The notes under the pieces were generated by a model. That model made no database searches. It saw only the letters and a list, made by a program, of their open reading frames with translations, and was not told the DNA's origin. This document shows positions 18,215-26,774 of a stretch of DNA of 64,000 nt, one piece after another. The position numbers were made by a program, and so were the translations under genes. Origin of the DNA: JABDIY01 sp963803845 (GTDB taxonomy: Bacteria > Actinomycetota > Acidimicrobiia > Acidimicrobiales > SZUA-35); contig CAWDNZ010000004.1 of NCBI GenBank assembly GCA_963803845.1, positions 434,001 to 498,000 of the forward strand. Direction: 5' to 3'. How positions within the stretch are numbered: position 1 is the stretch's first letter; every line of letters starts with the position of its first letter.

Positions 18215-19633
18215 ATGAAAACTCGCAAGATCCTCGCCCCCAGCGCCTTCGAGGCAGGCTTCCAGGCGATCCGTGACGAGCTAGACATCCCCCGGGGCTT
18301 TCCCCCCCAGGTCCTCGTGGCAGCCGAGGACGCCGTGGACCGCTTTGCCGGCATGCGGAGCGACCGTCGGGAGATCCCTTTTGTAGCTATCGACCCGCCC
18401 GGCGCAATGGACTTGGATCAGGCGTTTTATGCCGAAACGATCACCGATTCGACGGCGTCCTACCGGGTCTTCTATGCCATCGCCGATGTCGGGGCGTTCA
18501 TCGAATCAGGCGACCCGATCGATGTTGAGGCCCGCCGCCGCGGCACGACCTACTACTCCCCCGATCTGCGAACGCCGCTTCATCCCCCCACACTCTCGGA
18601 AGATCGCGCCAGCCTGCTGGCAGGAACCGACAAGCCCGCGCTTCTCTGGACCATCGACCTGGATAGCGACGGCGCTCCCATGGATGTGATGGTGGAGCGA
18701 ACTCTCGTGCGGGTGAGCGAAGCGATCCCCTACACCGAGGCCCAACGGCGGATCGACGCAGGCGGTGATGCCTCGCTGAACCTGCTCAAGAAAATCGGGA
18801 CCCTCCGCCAAGAGCGGGAAGTAGAGCGGGGTGGGATCAGCCTGAACCTTCCGAGCCAAGAGGTGGTGGAGCGCAACGGGACCTACGACCTCGAGTTCGA
18901 CACGTCCATCCCGGTGGAGGGTTGGAACGCCCAGATGTCATTGCTCACCGGCATCGTTGCGGGTCGCAAGATGTGCGCTGCAAAAGTTGGTGTGCTGCGA
19001 ACCCTGCCGCCGCCCCGCCATCAGGATCTCCGCCGCCTCCGGCGAGAAGCTGACGCCCTGGAAATTCCGTGGCCCAAGGATCAGAGTTATCCCGAGATGA
19101 TTCGGACCGTCACGCCCGACTCCCCTCGAAAGGCCGCCTTCTTGCTGCAAGCGGCTCGATCCTTCCGAGGGGCGGGGTATGCGTTCTTCAACGGCGAACT
19201 ACCCGAGCTCAGCGAGCACGGGGCGATCGCCTCCCACTACGCCCACGTCACCGCTCCCCTCCGGCGACTGGTCGACCGACCCAACAATGAAGTCCTGCTC
19301 GCTCTCTTCGCCGGCACCACACCCGGTCCGGCGCTGATCGCCGATCTCGAGAAGTTGCCAAGCCAGATGGGCAAAGCTCGAAGCAGGGAATCAGCGTTCG
19401 AACGGGCACTGGTCGACTATGCAGAGACCATGGTCCTGTCCGGCCGGATCGGCCAACGATTCGCGGCCTCGGTGGTCTCACTGAACGAGAAACGAGATCT
19501 GGCGTACATCCAGATCCTCGATCCTGCCATCGAGTCATCCGTGCCGTTGGGTGGCCACAAGCTTGGAGACCGGATCACGGTCACCCTGGCCGACGCCGAC
19601 CCCGTCAGGCGCACCCTTACCTGGCAGTCCTAA
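18215..19633 (+). CDS. RNB-domain (RNase II/R-like) ribonuclease
   Basis: A 472-residue protein with an RNase II catalytic domain but little room for the flanking cold-shock and S1 domains. The catalytic signature is VAIDPPGAMDLDQAFYAE near residue 58, followed by VFYAIADVGAFIESGDPID. The distal motifs ASHYAHVTAPLRRLVDRPNN and LPSQMGKARSRESAFERA are also present. The compact form is common in actinobacteria. It should degrade RNA 3' to 5' hydrolytically. The 150 nt between it and marR contain no gene. Confidence 0.85.
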   Translation: MKTRKILAPSAFEAGFQAIRDELDIPRGFPPQVLVAAEDAVDRFAGMRSDRREIPFVAIDPPGAMDLDQAFYAETITDSTASYRVFYAIADVGAFIESGDPIDVEARRRGTTYYSPDLRTPLHPPTLSEDRASLLAGTDKPALLWTIDLDSDGAPMDVMVERTLVRVSEAIPYTEAQRRIDAGGDASLNLLKKIGTLRQEREVERGGISLNLPSQEVVERNGTYDLEFDTSIPVEGWNAQMSLLTGIVAGRKMCAAKVGVLRTLPPPRHQDLRRLRREADALEIPWPKDQSYPEMIRTVTPDSPRKAAFLLQAARSFRGAGYAFFNGELPELSEHGAIASHYAHVTAPLRRLVDRPNNEVLLALFAGTTPGPALIADLEKLPSQMGKARSRESAFERALVDYAETMVLSGRIGQRFAASVVSLNEKRDLAYIQILDPAIESSVPLGGHKLGDRITVTLADADPVRRTLTWQS

Positions 19634-19665
19634 ACCGTCCGAAACCCACCGCACATCGCATTCGG

Positions 19666-19671
19666 TACCGT
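19666..19671 (+). promoter_or_regulatory. -10 box of the PPOX flavoprotein gene
   Basis: TACCGT ends 7 nt before the ATG at 19679. No ribosome binding site, consistent with a leaderless mRNA. Confidence 0.35.
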
Positions 19672-19678
19672 TTCGGGG

Positions 19679-20293
19679 ATGAGGATCACCAACAACGATC
19701 AGCTGCGGGAGCTGTACCGGCAACCCAGTACCCGGGCGGCGGAGAAAACTCGGGACCGAATCGATGAAGCCACCGCCCGATTCATCTCGCTGTGCCCGCT
19801 GGCCGTTCTGAGCACGGCGGGAGCCGACGGCACGGTGGATGCGTCGCCCCGGGGTGGACCGGCCGGGTTTATCAAGGTCCTCGATGAGCGGCATGTGGCA
19901 GTGCCTGACCTGGGGGGCAACAATCGCCTCGATAGTTTCGAGAACATCATCGCCAACCCGCACGCTGGACTGCTGCTGATCATTCCCGGCAAAGAAGAGA
20001 CCGTTCGCATCAACGGCCCGGCTCATCTCAGTATCGAAGCGGACCTTCTGGCCTCCTTCACCAACGAACTCCGGATCCCGAAAATGGCCATGGTCGTTGA
20101 GACCCAAGAACTGTTCGCCCATTGTGCGAAGGCGTTCCGCCGTTCCGGGGTGTGGAACCCGGCATCATGGGCATCGCTGAAATCTGCCCCTGACCTCGCC
20201 GAGATCTACGAATGCCAGTTCCCCGCCACCAACGCAGACGATATGCGGGCAACCTTGGAGCAGGTCTACGCCGAGGACCTCGCCCGCGACTGA
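19679..20293 (+). CDS. Pyridoxamine 5'-phosphate oxidase-like FMN protein (MSMEG_1061-type)
   Basis: A 204-residue split-barrel flavoprotein. The N-terminal part DEATARFISLCPLAVLSTAG, the DASPRGGPAGFIKVLDE segment and the NNRLDSFENIIANPHAGLLL motif match the MSMEG_1061-type subgroup of PPOX proteins, expected to bind FMN. The C-terminal CAKAFRRSGVWNPASW is also characteristic. The physiological substrate is unknown. It is a single-gene unit with its own promoter between the RNB nuclease and the amylase. Confidence 0.8.
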   Translation: MRITNNDQLRELYRQPSTRAAEKTRDRIDEATARFISLCPLAVLSTAGADGTVDASPRGGPAGFIKVLDERHVAVPDLGGNNRLDSFENIIANPHAGLLLIIPGKEETVRINGPAHLSIEADLLASFTNELRIPKMAMVVETQELFAHCAKAFRRSGVWNPASWASLKSAPDLAEIYECQFPATNADDMRATLEQVYAEDLARD

Positions 20294-20326
20294 AAGAGAC
20301 GGCGGTGAAGGGCTGAACGTCTTCAC

Positions 20327-20332
20327 TAGCCT
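20327..20332 (+). promoter_or_regulatory. -10 box of the GH13 gene
   Basis: TAGCCT lies 6 nt before the GTG at 20339, which fixes that GTG as a likely leaderless start. Confidence 0.4.
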
Positions 20333-20338
20333 CACAGC

Positions 20339-22144
20339 GTGACGAAGTTTCTCCGGCTGCCCCATCACGATCCGTCGGTTCGCTACACATCAAACCCCAA
20401 CCCTGACGTTGGCGAGACCGTGGAGGTTCGCATCGCCCTGCCCGAAGGCTGGCGCCAGGCTGAGGTGCACTTACGAACCGTGATCGATGGCGAGGTTCAC
20501 TACGAGCCCGCAGCAGCGAGTGGCGACCCCGGCACCGGCGAGCAAGTCTTTGAGCTCACGTGCGACCAGCCAATCCAGCACTACCGGTTCCACGTGCGCA
20601 GCGGCCAAGGTGCGTATTGGTTCAACGGCACCGGCCTCCACAACTGGGATCCGGACGATCACAACGACTTCAAACTACTCCCAGGCCTGCGGGCTCCGGA
20701 ATGGGTGCCGGAAAGCGTGTGGTACCAGATCTTTCCGGACCGGTTCGCCACCAGCGGCGATCACCGCACCAGCGCTGGCGCCGACGACAGCTGGATCCAA
20801 TGGGCCGATTGGGATGACCCGATCGACCAAACCTTTCCCGGCTCCATGACCCAGCTGTACGGCGGCGATCTCGACGGCATCATCCAACGCCTCTCACACC
20901 TCACCGATTTGGGAATCGGTGGCGTCTACCTGACACCAATCTTTCCGGGGCGATCCAATCACCGCTACGACGCCACGACTTTCGACTATGTGGACCCCCT
21001 GCTGGGCGGGGACGCTGCTCTTCTTCGACTCAGGGAGGCCTGCGATAGGGCCGGTTTGAGACTGATGACCGACCTCACCCTCAACCACACCGGGGACACT
21101 CACGAGTGGTTCAAAGCCGCCCAGGCCGACGCCAGAAGCGTGGAAGCAGGGTTCTACTACTTCATCGAGCACCCGGACCAGTATGAATCCTGGTTCGGCG
21201 TTGACAGCCTTCCCAAGCTGGACCATCGCAGCCGAGAGTTGGCCGCCCGGTTGCATGAAGGCCTGGAGTCTGTGGTCGGCCGGTTCATCCTGCCGCCCTT
21301 CAACCTCGACGGCTGGCGGATCGACGTTGCCAATATGACCGGCAGGCTGCGGCAACTGGACCTCAACGCCCAAGTAGCGAGGGCCACCCGGGCCACTTTC
21401 GAGGTCGCCGGTGGTGATCGTTGGCTGGTGGGCGAGCACTTTCACGACGCCGCCGCTGACACTCCCGGCGACGGCTGGCACGGGGTCATGAACTACTCGG
21501 GTATCTCTCGGCCGATCACGTCATGGTTGGGCAAGGTGGGGACGCTGCACGGCATGGGCACCGGCCCCGGTCAGGACGCCCGCAATGGGGTGGCCATGAT
21601 GCGAGCATTCGATGCGGTGCGTGCCGCCATGAGCTGGTCGGTCATGAACGGATCGATGAGCCTCTTGAGCAGCCATGACACCGCCCGGTGGCGAACGATG
21701 TGTACATCAGACGAGGCCGCCCTGGTTGGGGCCGGAATGCTCATGACCTTGCCCGGCGCACCGTGTTTCACCTACGGCGACGAGATCGGTCTTACCGGCG
21801 TGGACAACGAGGAGAGTCGGCTCCCCATGCCGTGGGGAGACGACAGGCTCTGGAATCAGGAGTTCCTGAGCTGGTATCGGACGTTGATCCACATGCGCAA
21901 CAGAACCCCGGCGCTGCATCATGGCGGATTCCGTTGGGTCCATGCCGACGATGATCAAGTGGTCTGGCTCCGCGAGACCATGCAGCAGCGGGTCCTGGTT
22001 CGCGCCGCGTGGGCCAGCGGCCCGGCGATCACGATGGACCCAGCGCTGTTGGCCGGCAGGGAGATCACACCGCTGATGGGTAACCACACCTCTCTGACGT
22101 TGCCCGGCGATGGCCCGCGGTTCGATGTGTGGGAACTCAGCTGA
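20339..22144 (+). CDS. Glycoside hydrolase family 13 (neopullulanase/alpha-glucosidase-like)
   Basis: A 601-residue alpha-amylase-superfamily enzyme with an N-terminal beta domain (about 1-120, CBM34-like) before the catalytic barrel. The triad is visible: nucleophile Asp329 in GWRIDVANM, acid/base Glu366 in LVGEHFHDA, and Asp447 in LLSSHDTARW. TDLTLNHTG is conserved region I. This arrangement fits cyclomaltodextrinase, neopullulanase or maltogenic amylase, acting on alpha-glucans or maltodextrins in the cytoplasm (no signal peptide). No sugar transporter or regulator lies next to it. Confidence 0.9.
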   Translation: MTKFLRLPHHDPSVRYTSNPNPDVGETVEVRIALPEGWRQAEVHLRTVIDGEVHYEPAAASGDPGTGEQVFELTCDQPIQHYRFHVRSGQGAYWFNGTGLHNWDPDDHNDFKLLPGLRAPEWVPESVWYQIFPDRFATSGDHRTSAGADDSWIQWADWDDPIDQTFPGSMTQLYGGDLDGIIQRLSHLTDLGIGGVYLTPIFPGRSNHRYDATTFDYVDPLLGGDAALLRLREACDRAGLRLMTDLTLNHTGDTHEWFKAAQADARSVEAGFYYFIEHPDQYESWFGVDSLPKLDHRSRELAARLHEGLESVVGRFILPPFNLDGWRIDVANMTGRLRQLDLNAQVARATRATFEVAGGDRWLVGEHFHDAAADTPGDGWHGVMNYSGISRPITSWLGKVGTLHGMGTGPGQDARNGVAMMRAFDAVRAAMSWSVMNGSMSLLSSHDTARWRTMCTSDEAALVGAGMLMTLPGAPCFTYGDEIGLTGVDNEESRLPMPWGDDRLWNQEFLSWYRTLIHMRNRTPALHHGGFRWVHADDDQVVWLRETMQQRVLVRAAWASGPAITMDPALLAGREITPLMGNHTSLTLPGDGPRFDVWELS

Positions 22145-22157
22145 GCCGAGCCTTTCG

Positions 22158-22532
22158 CTATCGCTGAGCGACCAGCTCGATCTCGATGTCGCTGCCCAGT
22201 GGAAGTTCGGCCACCGTAACGGTGCTGCGGGCCGGAAACGGCTCGGAGAATTGCGTCTTGTAGACCTCGTTCATGGCCGCAAAGTCACCCATGTTTGTGA
22301 GAAAGACGTTCACTTTGACCACGTTGTGTTCGGTCAGCCCGCCGGCGGCGAGCACATCGAAGAGATTATCGAAGCATTTCTGTGTCCGATCGCCGATCGT
22401 CCCTTCGATCAATTTGCCGGTTGCGGAATCCAATGGGGTCTGACCGCTGAGGAAAACAATGCCTCCGGCGTCGATGGCGTGGCTGTAGGGGCCTACAGAG
22501 GAGGCGTTGGGACTGGTGATTGCGGTGCGCAT
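22158..22532 (-). CDS. RidA/YjgF/YER057c family reactive enamine deaminase
   Basis: A 124-residue RidA-family protein that should hydrolyse reactive enamine/imine intermediates formed by PLP enzymes. The pattern SPNASSVGPYSHAIDAGGIV, LSGQTPLD and the C-terminal FPARSTVTVAELPLGSDIEI, including the carboxylate-binding Arg, match the family at normal length. It is convergent with the amylase gene (13 nt apart) and divergent from the unknown protein at 22625. Confidence 0.9.
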   Translation of the reverse strand: MRTAITSPNASSVGPYSHAIDAGGIVFLSGQTPLDSATGKLIEGTIGDRTQKCFDNLFDVLAAGGLTEHNVVKVNVFLTNMGDFAAMNEVYKTQFSEPFPARSTVTVAELPLGSDIEIELVAQR

Positions 22533-22624
22533 GATCCCGTTGTATCGCCAACCCTCAATTTCTGCACGAAAATCGCTTTGAACAGGGAAAACCCACTGTC
22601 ACACCCCCCGGTCATGATAGAAGC

Positions 22625-23647
22625 ATGATCACCGCACATTCCTCCCAATCGTCGGGCTCACTCCACCGCCCGGCTCCCGGGTCCCACGCCAACTCGGTAG
22701 AGATCCACCTGCCCGCCGCCCTGTGGGTGGCCAAGCTCACCGCCGGCGATGACCCCCACGCACTCCTGCGTACGGCCGCCGACGGACTGCCCACCCACTG
22801 GATGTCGTCTCCACTAGCTACCAGTCGGACCTTTGGCGGGATTCTGTCTGCCGATGATGTTGGGACGAACGTCGAGCCGAACCTCTGCCCCTCCCAATCA
22901 CTCCCGCTCCCCGGCGATCGGATCATCATTACTCGGACCGGTCGGCGGGTCGAGGTGTTCGGTGCGGTGGAGATCACCGGACTCACCGTCACGCAGACCG
23001 GAGCGGTCCGGATCGGTCACCGCCCGCTGGTCACATTCGCCGAGCCGGTGAACCTGCGCCAAGGCCGACGGCACAACCACCTGCTCGAGGAACACTGGGA
23101 CCAGCTGTTTGGACGGCCTGCCCGTGACCGGCGTTTGCTCCCTTTGTCCGATGCTTCGGTGGCACTCACCTTCTCGGCCTTCGGTTTCTCGCTCGAACAG
23201 CTCTTCTCCGAAACAGGCCGGGCCAGGGAGGAGAGCGTTCGGCCCGCCCCCGCTTGGAGCCTCGATGCTCAGATCACTGGGGTTGCGATCACCAGCACGC
23301 TTGCGGCGGCCCGAATCGCCGACGGTGTGGCCGCTTTCCACGGTCTGCGAGAGGTATTCGGCCAGTACCAACCAGACTCCATCGAGATCACCGGTCACCG
23401 ACCCGGACGGGATCTCCTTCTCAGCGTCGCCGAAGCCGACCATACGCGTTTCGTCGTGGCTGCCGGTCTCTCGCTGGGTGAGGGCTACCGAGTCAACCCG
23501 GCGTATCGCCATTTGATCGAGAGTGGATCGGCCTCCACCGTCCTCGCCATGGAAGGCCAGTATGACTGGAACATCTTTAGTCTCGACGCCGCCGAGTGCA
23601 TCGCATTGCAACAAATCGAGAACGAACAGTTGGAACGCCGCAACTGA
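22625..23647 (+). CDS. Conserved-looking hypothetical protein, 340 residues
   Basis: No signal peptide or membrane segment. The N-terminal 25 residues are low-complexity and rich in Ser/His. A beta-rich stretch around residues 95-145 (GDRIIITRTGRRVEVFGAVE, TLVTFAEPV-like strands) and an alpha/beta part from about 210 on (ITGVAITSTLAAARIADGVA) suggest two domains. Codon usage and length indicate a real gene. I do not recognise the family. It is divergent from ridA and convergent with the VOC gene. Confidence 0.6.
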   Translation: MITAHSSQSSGSLHRPAPGSHANSVEIHLPAALWVAKLTAGDDPHALLRTAADGLPTHWMSSPLATSRTFGGILSADDVGTNVEPNLCPSQSLPLPGDRIIITRTGRRVEVFGAVEITGLTVTQTGAVRIGHRPLVTFAEPVNLRQGRRHNHLLEEHWDQLFGRPARDRRLLPLSDASVALTFSAFGFSLEQLFSETGRAREESVRPAPAWSLDAQITGVAITSTLAAARIADGVAAFHGLREVFGQYQPDSIEITGHRPGRDLLLSVAEADHTRFVVAAGLSLGEGYRVNPAYRHLIESGSASTVLAMEGQYDWNIFSLDAAECIALQQIENEQLERRN

Positions 23648-23736
23648 GCCAGCCGCCAACTCGGGCAACCACAACACCCAGCGGGTGAACCAACACCGAG
23701 AACAGCGGTGGGCTCGTCAGTGACCAGGGAGATGAC

Positions 23737-24294
23737 TCAGGTCAGTTTGGTCTTTGGCATCGATCTCAGCCTGCCGGCGGCGAGTTCGGCGATTGCGGGT
23801 ACCGGGTTGGGGTCGAGGAAGACCGCCTCGTCGTTCGGGTCGAAGTCACGGCCGGTGCCGTCTTCGACCCAGACCGAGGCTTCGAGCGCGATGCCATTGG
23901 GGTCGCTGAAGTAGACCGATTTCATTACGCCGTGGTCGATGACCTCGGTTACCTCGCTTCCGGCCGCCTCCAGTCGGCTCTGCAGTGTCTTGAGCGCCAC
24001 TTCGTCGGGTACGTCAAATGAAATGTGGTCGAGTTGGATGGGATACGGGGCCGGCGAACCTGCGCCCTTCTCAAACGTCTCGGCGCCTACGATCTCGAAG
24101 AACGCCACCGTGTTGTGAGGCGACATCTCGAAGAAGTAATGGCGCATGGGTCCGGCCATGAGCGTCATGACCAGCGGCATGCCGAGCGCTCCGGCATAGA
24201 AGCGGACCGTGGCGTCCATGTCGGGCGTAACGAGCGCCAGGTGGTTGATGCCGCGCCAGGGTGGTGCGGCGGGAAGTTCGTTTGAGGTTGCCAT
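23737..24294 (-). CDS. VOC-family (glyoxalase/dioxygenase-like) protein
   Basis: A 185-residue vicinal-oxygen-chelate protein. One half starts with INHLALVTPDMDATVRFYAG (His metal ligand) and the second with QLDHISFDVPDEVALKTL, ending with VYFSDPNGIALEASVW, whose Glu is the last metal ligand. The likely start is ATG 24294 (MATSNELPA); the open frame to 24372 adds an Arg-rich stretch unlike the family. It could be a lyase, isomerase or extradiol dioxygenase. Divergent from the lipoprotein-Ppx pair. Confidence 0.8.
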   Translation of the reverse strand: MATSNELPAAPPWRGINHLALVTPDMDATVRFYAGALGMPLVMTLMAGPMRHYFFEMSPHNTVAFFEIVGAETFEKGAGSPAPYPIQLDHISFDVPDEVALKTLQSRLEAAGSEVTEVIDHGVMKSVYFSDPNGIALEASVWVEDGTGRDFDPNDEAVFLDPNPVPAIAELAAGRLRSMPKTKLT

Positions 24295-24341
24295 GCCCAA
24301 ATCATCGCGCGCTCGGGAATCGGATGTAAGGTCGCGAGGCC

Positions 24342-25031
24342 GTGGCGGCCAGGGCACCGGCGCATTCAGCACGGCGTATTCCGTTCATGTCGGGCATCAT
24401 GGAGGTCATGTCGGCTGACGTACTTCCTCCCGGGCCAACCTCTGAATCGATTGTCGGTGACCTCCGTGGCGTGACCAAGGCCAGGCTACGGCGTTCGTTG
24501 CCCGCCGTACGAGCCAACAACGTACCCACCCGTCTCTGGCGGTTTGCTCTCTTGATCGTCGCGCTCTCGGTTGCCGGCTGCGCCAGCACGACCCAGACAA
24601 CGAACACCGAGAGAACCACCACCCCAACAACCGCCGCCGGCCCAGAAGCGGCCGGTGAGACCGACCCGAGCACGGCAACCTCCCCGCCGACCAGCGCTCC
24701 ATCCGCGCCGGGCGAAGCCATACTCTTCCCCGACGTGATCGATGCCTCCGCCACCCAGGCCAACGACGGTACATGGACGATTTCGGCCACGCTTTCTTCG
24801 CCCTATGACGGTCCCGACCGCTATGCCGATGCATGGCGCGTGGTCGGTCCAGACGGAACCGTGTTTGGGGAGCGCATACTCACCCACGACCATGCATCTG
24901 AGCAACCGTTCACTCGCTCCCAGAACGGCATTACAATCCCCTCCCACATCACCGTTGTGACGATCCAAGGTCGTGATCAACAAAGCGGTTGGGGCGGCAC
25001 CGCATTCGAGCTATCGCTAGGGGAACAATGA
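24342..25031 (+). CDS. Putative lipoprotein upstream of ppx
   Basis: The frame encodes a lipobox (FALLIVALSVAGC) followed by a Thr/Pro/Ser-rich spacer and a small C-terminal beta domain of about 85 residues. The lipobox Cys is about 78 residues from the first start, GTG 24342, which is too long for a signal peptide, so a later start (ATG 24408 or GTG 24471) is likely. A TAAGGT box does lie 9 nt before GTG 24342. The stop overlaps the ppx ATG (ATGA), so the two are co-transcribed. Family not recognised. Confidence 0.65.
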   Translation: MAARAPAHSARRIPFMSGIMEVMSADVLPPGPTSESIVGDLRGVTKARLRRSLPAVRANNVPTRLWRFALLIVALSVAGCASTTQTTNTERTTTPTTAAGPEAAGETDPSTATSPPTSAPSAPGEAILFPDVIDASATQANDGTWTISATLSSPYDGPDRYADAWRVVGPDGTVFGERILTHDHASEQPFTRSQNGITIPSHITVVTIQGRDQQSGWGGTAFELSLGEQ

Positions 25032-26632
25032 CCGAACACGACCAAAGCACCGGACCCGAAACCGAAACCGAAGACGAAGCCGAACACTCCGAGCTGATCG
25101 CAGCAATCGACATCGGTACCAACTCGGTCCATCTTGTCGTTGCCCGCACTCTCGGAACCTCAGGGTATGAGGTGGTTACCACCCAGAAGGAGGTGGTGCG
25201 GTTGGGCTCGGGGTCCGGCGACATGAAATTGCTGGCTCCCGATGCGATCGAGCGGGGCATCGCAGCCCTTGGGCGAATGACCGATGTGGCCCACAGCCTC
25301 GGTGCCACGGTGTATGCCGTTGCCACCAGTGCCGTGCGCGAAGCCACCAACCGGAACGAGTTTCTGGACCGGGCTCGGACCGACGCCGGCATCGAGGTGG
25401 AGGTCATCAGCGGCTTCGAGGAGGCCCGGCTCATCCATTTGGGAATACTCAAAGCCCTACCGGTCTTTGACAAACGCATCATGGTCTTCGATATCGGCGG
25501 AGGAAGCACCGAGATCGTGGCAGGCGAAGGTTCGGACTTGCTCGCCGCCCGCTCGTTCCGGCTCGGAGCAATCCGATTGACCGAACGATTCTTCCCAGAC
25601 GGCGACGGAGCCAGTGCAGAGGCAGTGGAGCGGTGCCGGGCTTTCGTGCAGCAAACACTGGCGGGCGTGAGGGTGGAATTCGTCGGCCACCAGCCTGAGC
25701 TGCTGATCGCTTCGTCCGGTACCGCCGCAACGCTTACCGCTATGGCGGCTGCCCAAGAAGCCTTGGACCCTGCCAGCCTCAACGGGGCCACCGTCACTGC
25801 TGCGCAACTGGATGATCTGGTGGAGCTCATCATCAAGACACCCCCCGCGAAGAGGGGGCGGATCCGTGGCCTCGACCGGAAGCGGAGCGACATCATTCTG
25901 GGCGGCGCCATTTTGGCCCAGCAAGTTGTAGAGCTCAGCGGCCTCGATGGTTTCACCTATAGCGCCCTGGCCTTGCGGGAGGGCGTCTTGGTGGACCGTC
26001 TGCCCGGCGCTGCCGCCGATCACCTCCACGACCTACGGCGCGCCAACGTGGAGCGGCTCGCCGAGCAACTGGACCCAGATGTTCACCACGCCAAACACTG
26101 CACCATGCTGGCGCTGCAACTCTTCGACCGTACGAAGTCGATTCACGGCCTCGGGCCGGCTGATCGTGAACTCCTCGAGATGGCCGGGCTGCTCCACAAC
26201 GTTGGCCTCTTCATCAGCCACAGCGGCCACCACAAGCACAGCTACTACGTGATCCGTAACAGTGAGCAACTCACCGGTTTCAGCGACCGGGAGATTGGAC
26301 TGATCGCCCAGGTTGCTCGTTATCACCGAAAGTCCCATCCGTCCTCCGGCCACCAGCCGTTCGTGGAGCTGTCGGAAAAAGACAAGGGTCGAGTACGGAC
26401 CCTTGCGGGGCTGCTGCGCATCGCAATCGGGCTCGATCGGCGCCATGTTGGCGCAGTGGGCACGATCCGTGTTCTCCTCGGCGACGCCATAGAAATCGAA
26501 CCTTTGCCCAGTTCAGAGGAAGTGGACCTCTCAGTGGAAGTGCATGCGGCCATGGAACGAGTCAGCCTTCTCGCCGAAGCGTTGCAATGCAGCGTGCTGG
26601 TGTCGCTACCCTCCGCTGTGGCAATCACTTAG
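25028..26632 (+). CDS. Ppx/GppA-family phosphatase with C-terminal HD-like domain
   Basis: A 534-residue exopolyphosphatase/guanosine pentaphosphatase-type enzyme. The ASKHA-fold N-terminal part has IAAIDIGTNSVHLVVA and the second phosphate loop MVFDIGGGSTEIVAGE. The C-terminal part (about 330-534) is HD-like, with HAKHCTMLALQLFDRTKSIH and LLHNVGLFISHSGHHKHSYY. It should cut polyphosphate or pppGpp. The ATG at 25028 overlaps the lipoprotein stop and has AGGGGAAC upstream; an earlier in-frame codon at 24989 is inside the lipoprotein gene. Confidence 0.9.
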   Translation: MTEHDQSTGPETETEDEAEHSELIAAIDIGTNSVHLVVARTLGTSGYEVVTTQKEVVRLGSGSGDMKLLAPDAIERGIAALGRMTDVAHSLGATVYAVATSAVREATNRNEFLDRARTDAGIEVEVISGFEEARLIHLGILKALPVFDKRIMVFDIGGGSTEIVAGEGSDLLAARSFRLGAIRLTERFFPDGDGASAEAVERCRAFVQQTLAGVRVEFVGHQPELLIASSGTAATLTAMAAAQEALDPASLNGATVTAAQLDDLVELIIKTPPAKRGRIRGLDRKRSDIILGGAILAQQVVELSGLDGFTYSALALREGVLVDRLPGAAADHLHDLRRANVERLAEQLDPDVHHAKHCTMLALQLFDRTKSIHGLGPADRELLEMAGLLHNVGLFISHSGHHKHSYYVIRNSEQLTGFSDREIGLIAQVARYHRKSHPSSGHQPFVELSEKDKGRVRTLAGLLRIAIGLDRRHVGAVGTIRVLLGDAIEIEPLPSSEEVDLSVEVHAAMERVSLLAEALQCSVLVSLPSAVAIT

Positions 26633-26650
26633 GTCGGCGACACCATCTGG

Positions 26651-26700
26651 CCGTAACTACTACCTGGCCGTTAACTACTACCTATCCCGTAACTACCCCC
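26651..26700 (+). repeat. Three direct repeats upstream of the DUF4214-DUF3048 gene
   Basis: CCGTAACTACTACCT (26651-26665), CCGTTAACTACTACCT (26668-26683) and CCCGTAACTACCCCC (26686-26700) recur every 17-19 bp, about two helical turns. They lie after the ppx stop and 75-125 nt upstream of the next ATG, the position of an operator or activator array. Confidence 0.5.
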
Positions 26701-26774
26701 GGGCTGATACCCATGGCGTTCACTACTGTCCTCCGCCGCCGTCCCTCACTGCTGACAACCCAGGAGAAATCCAA

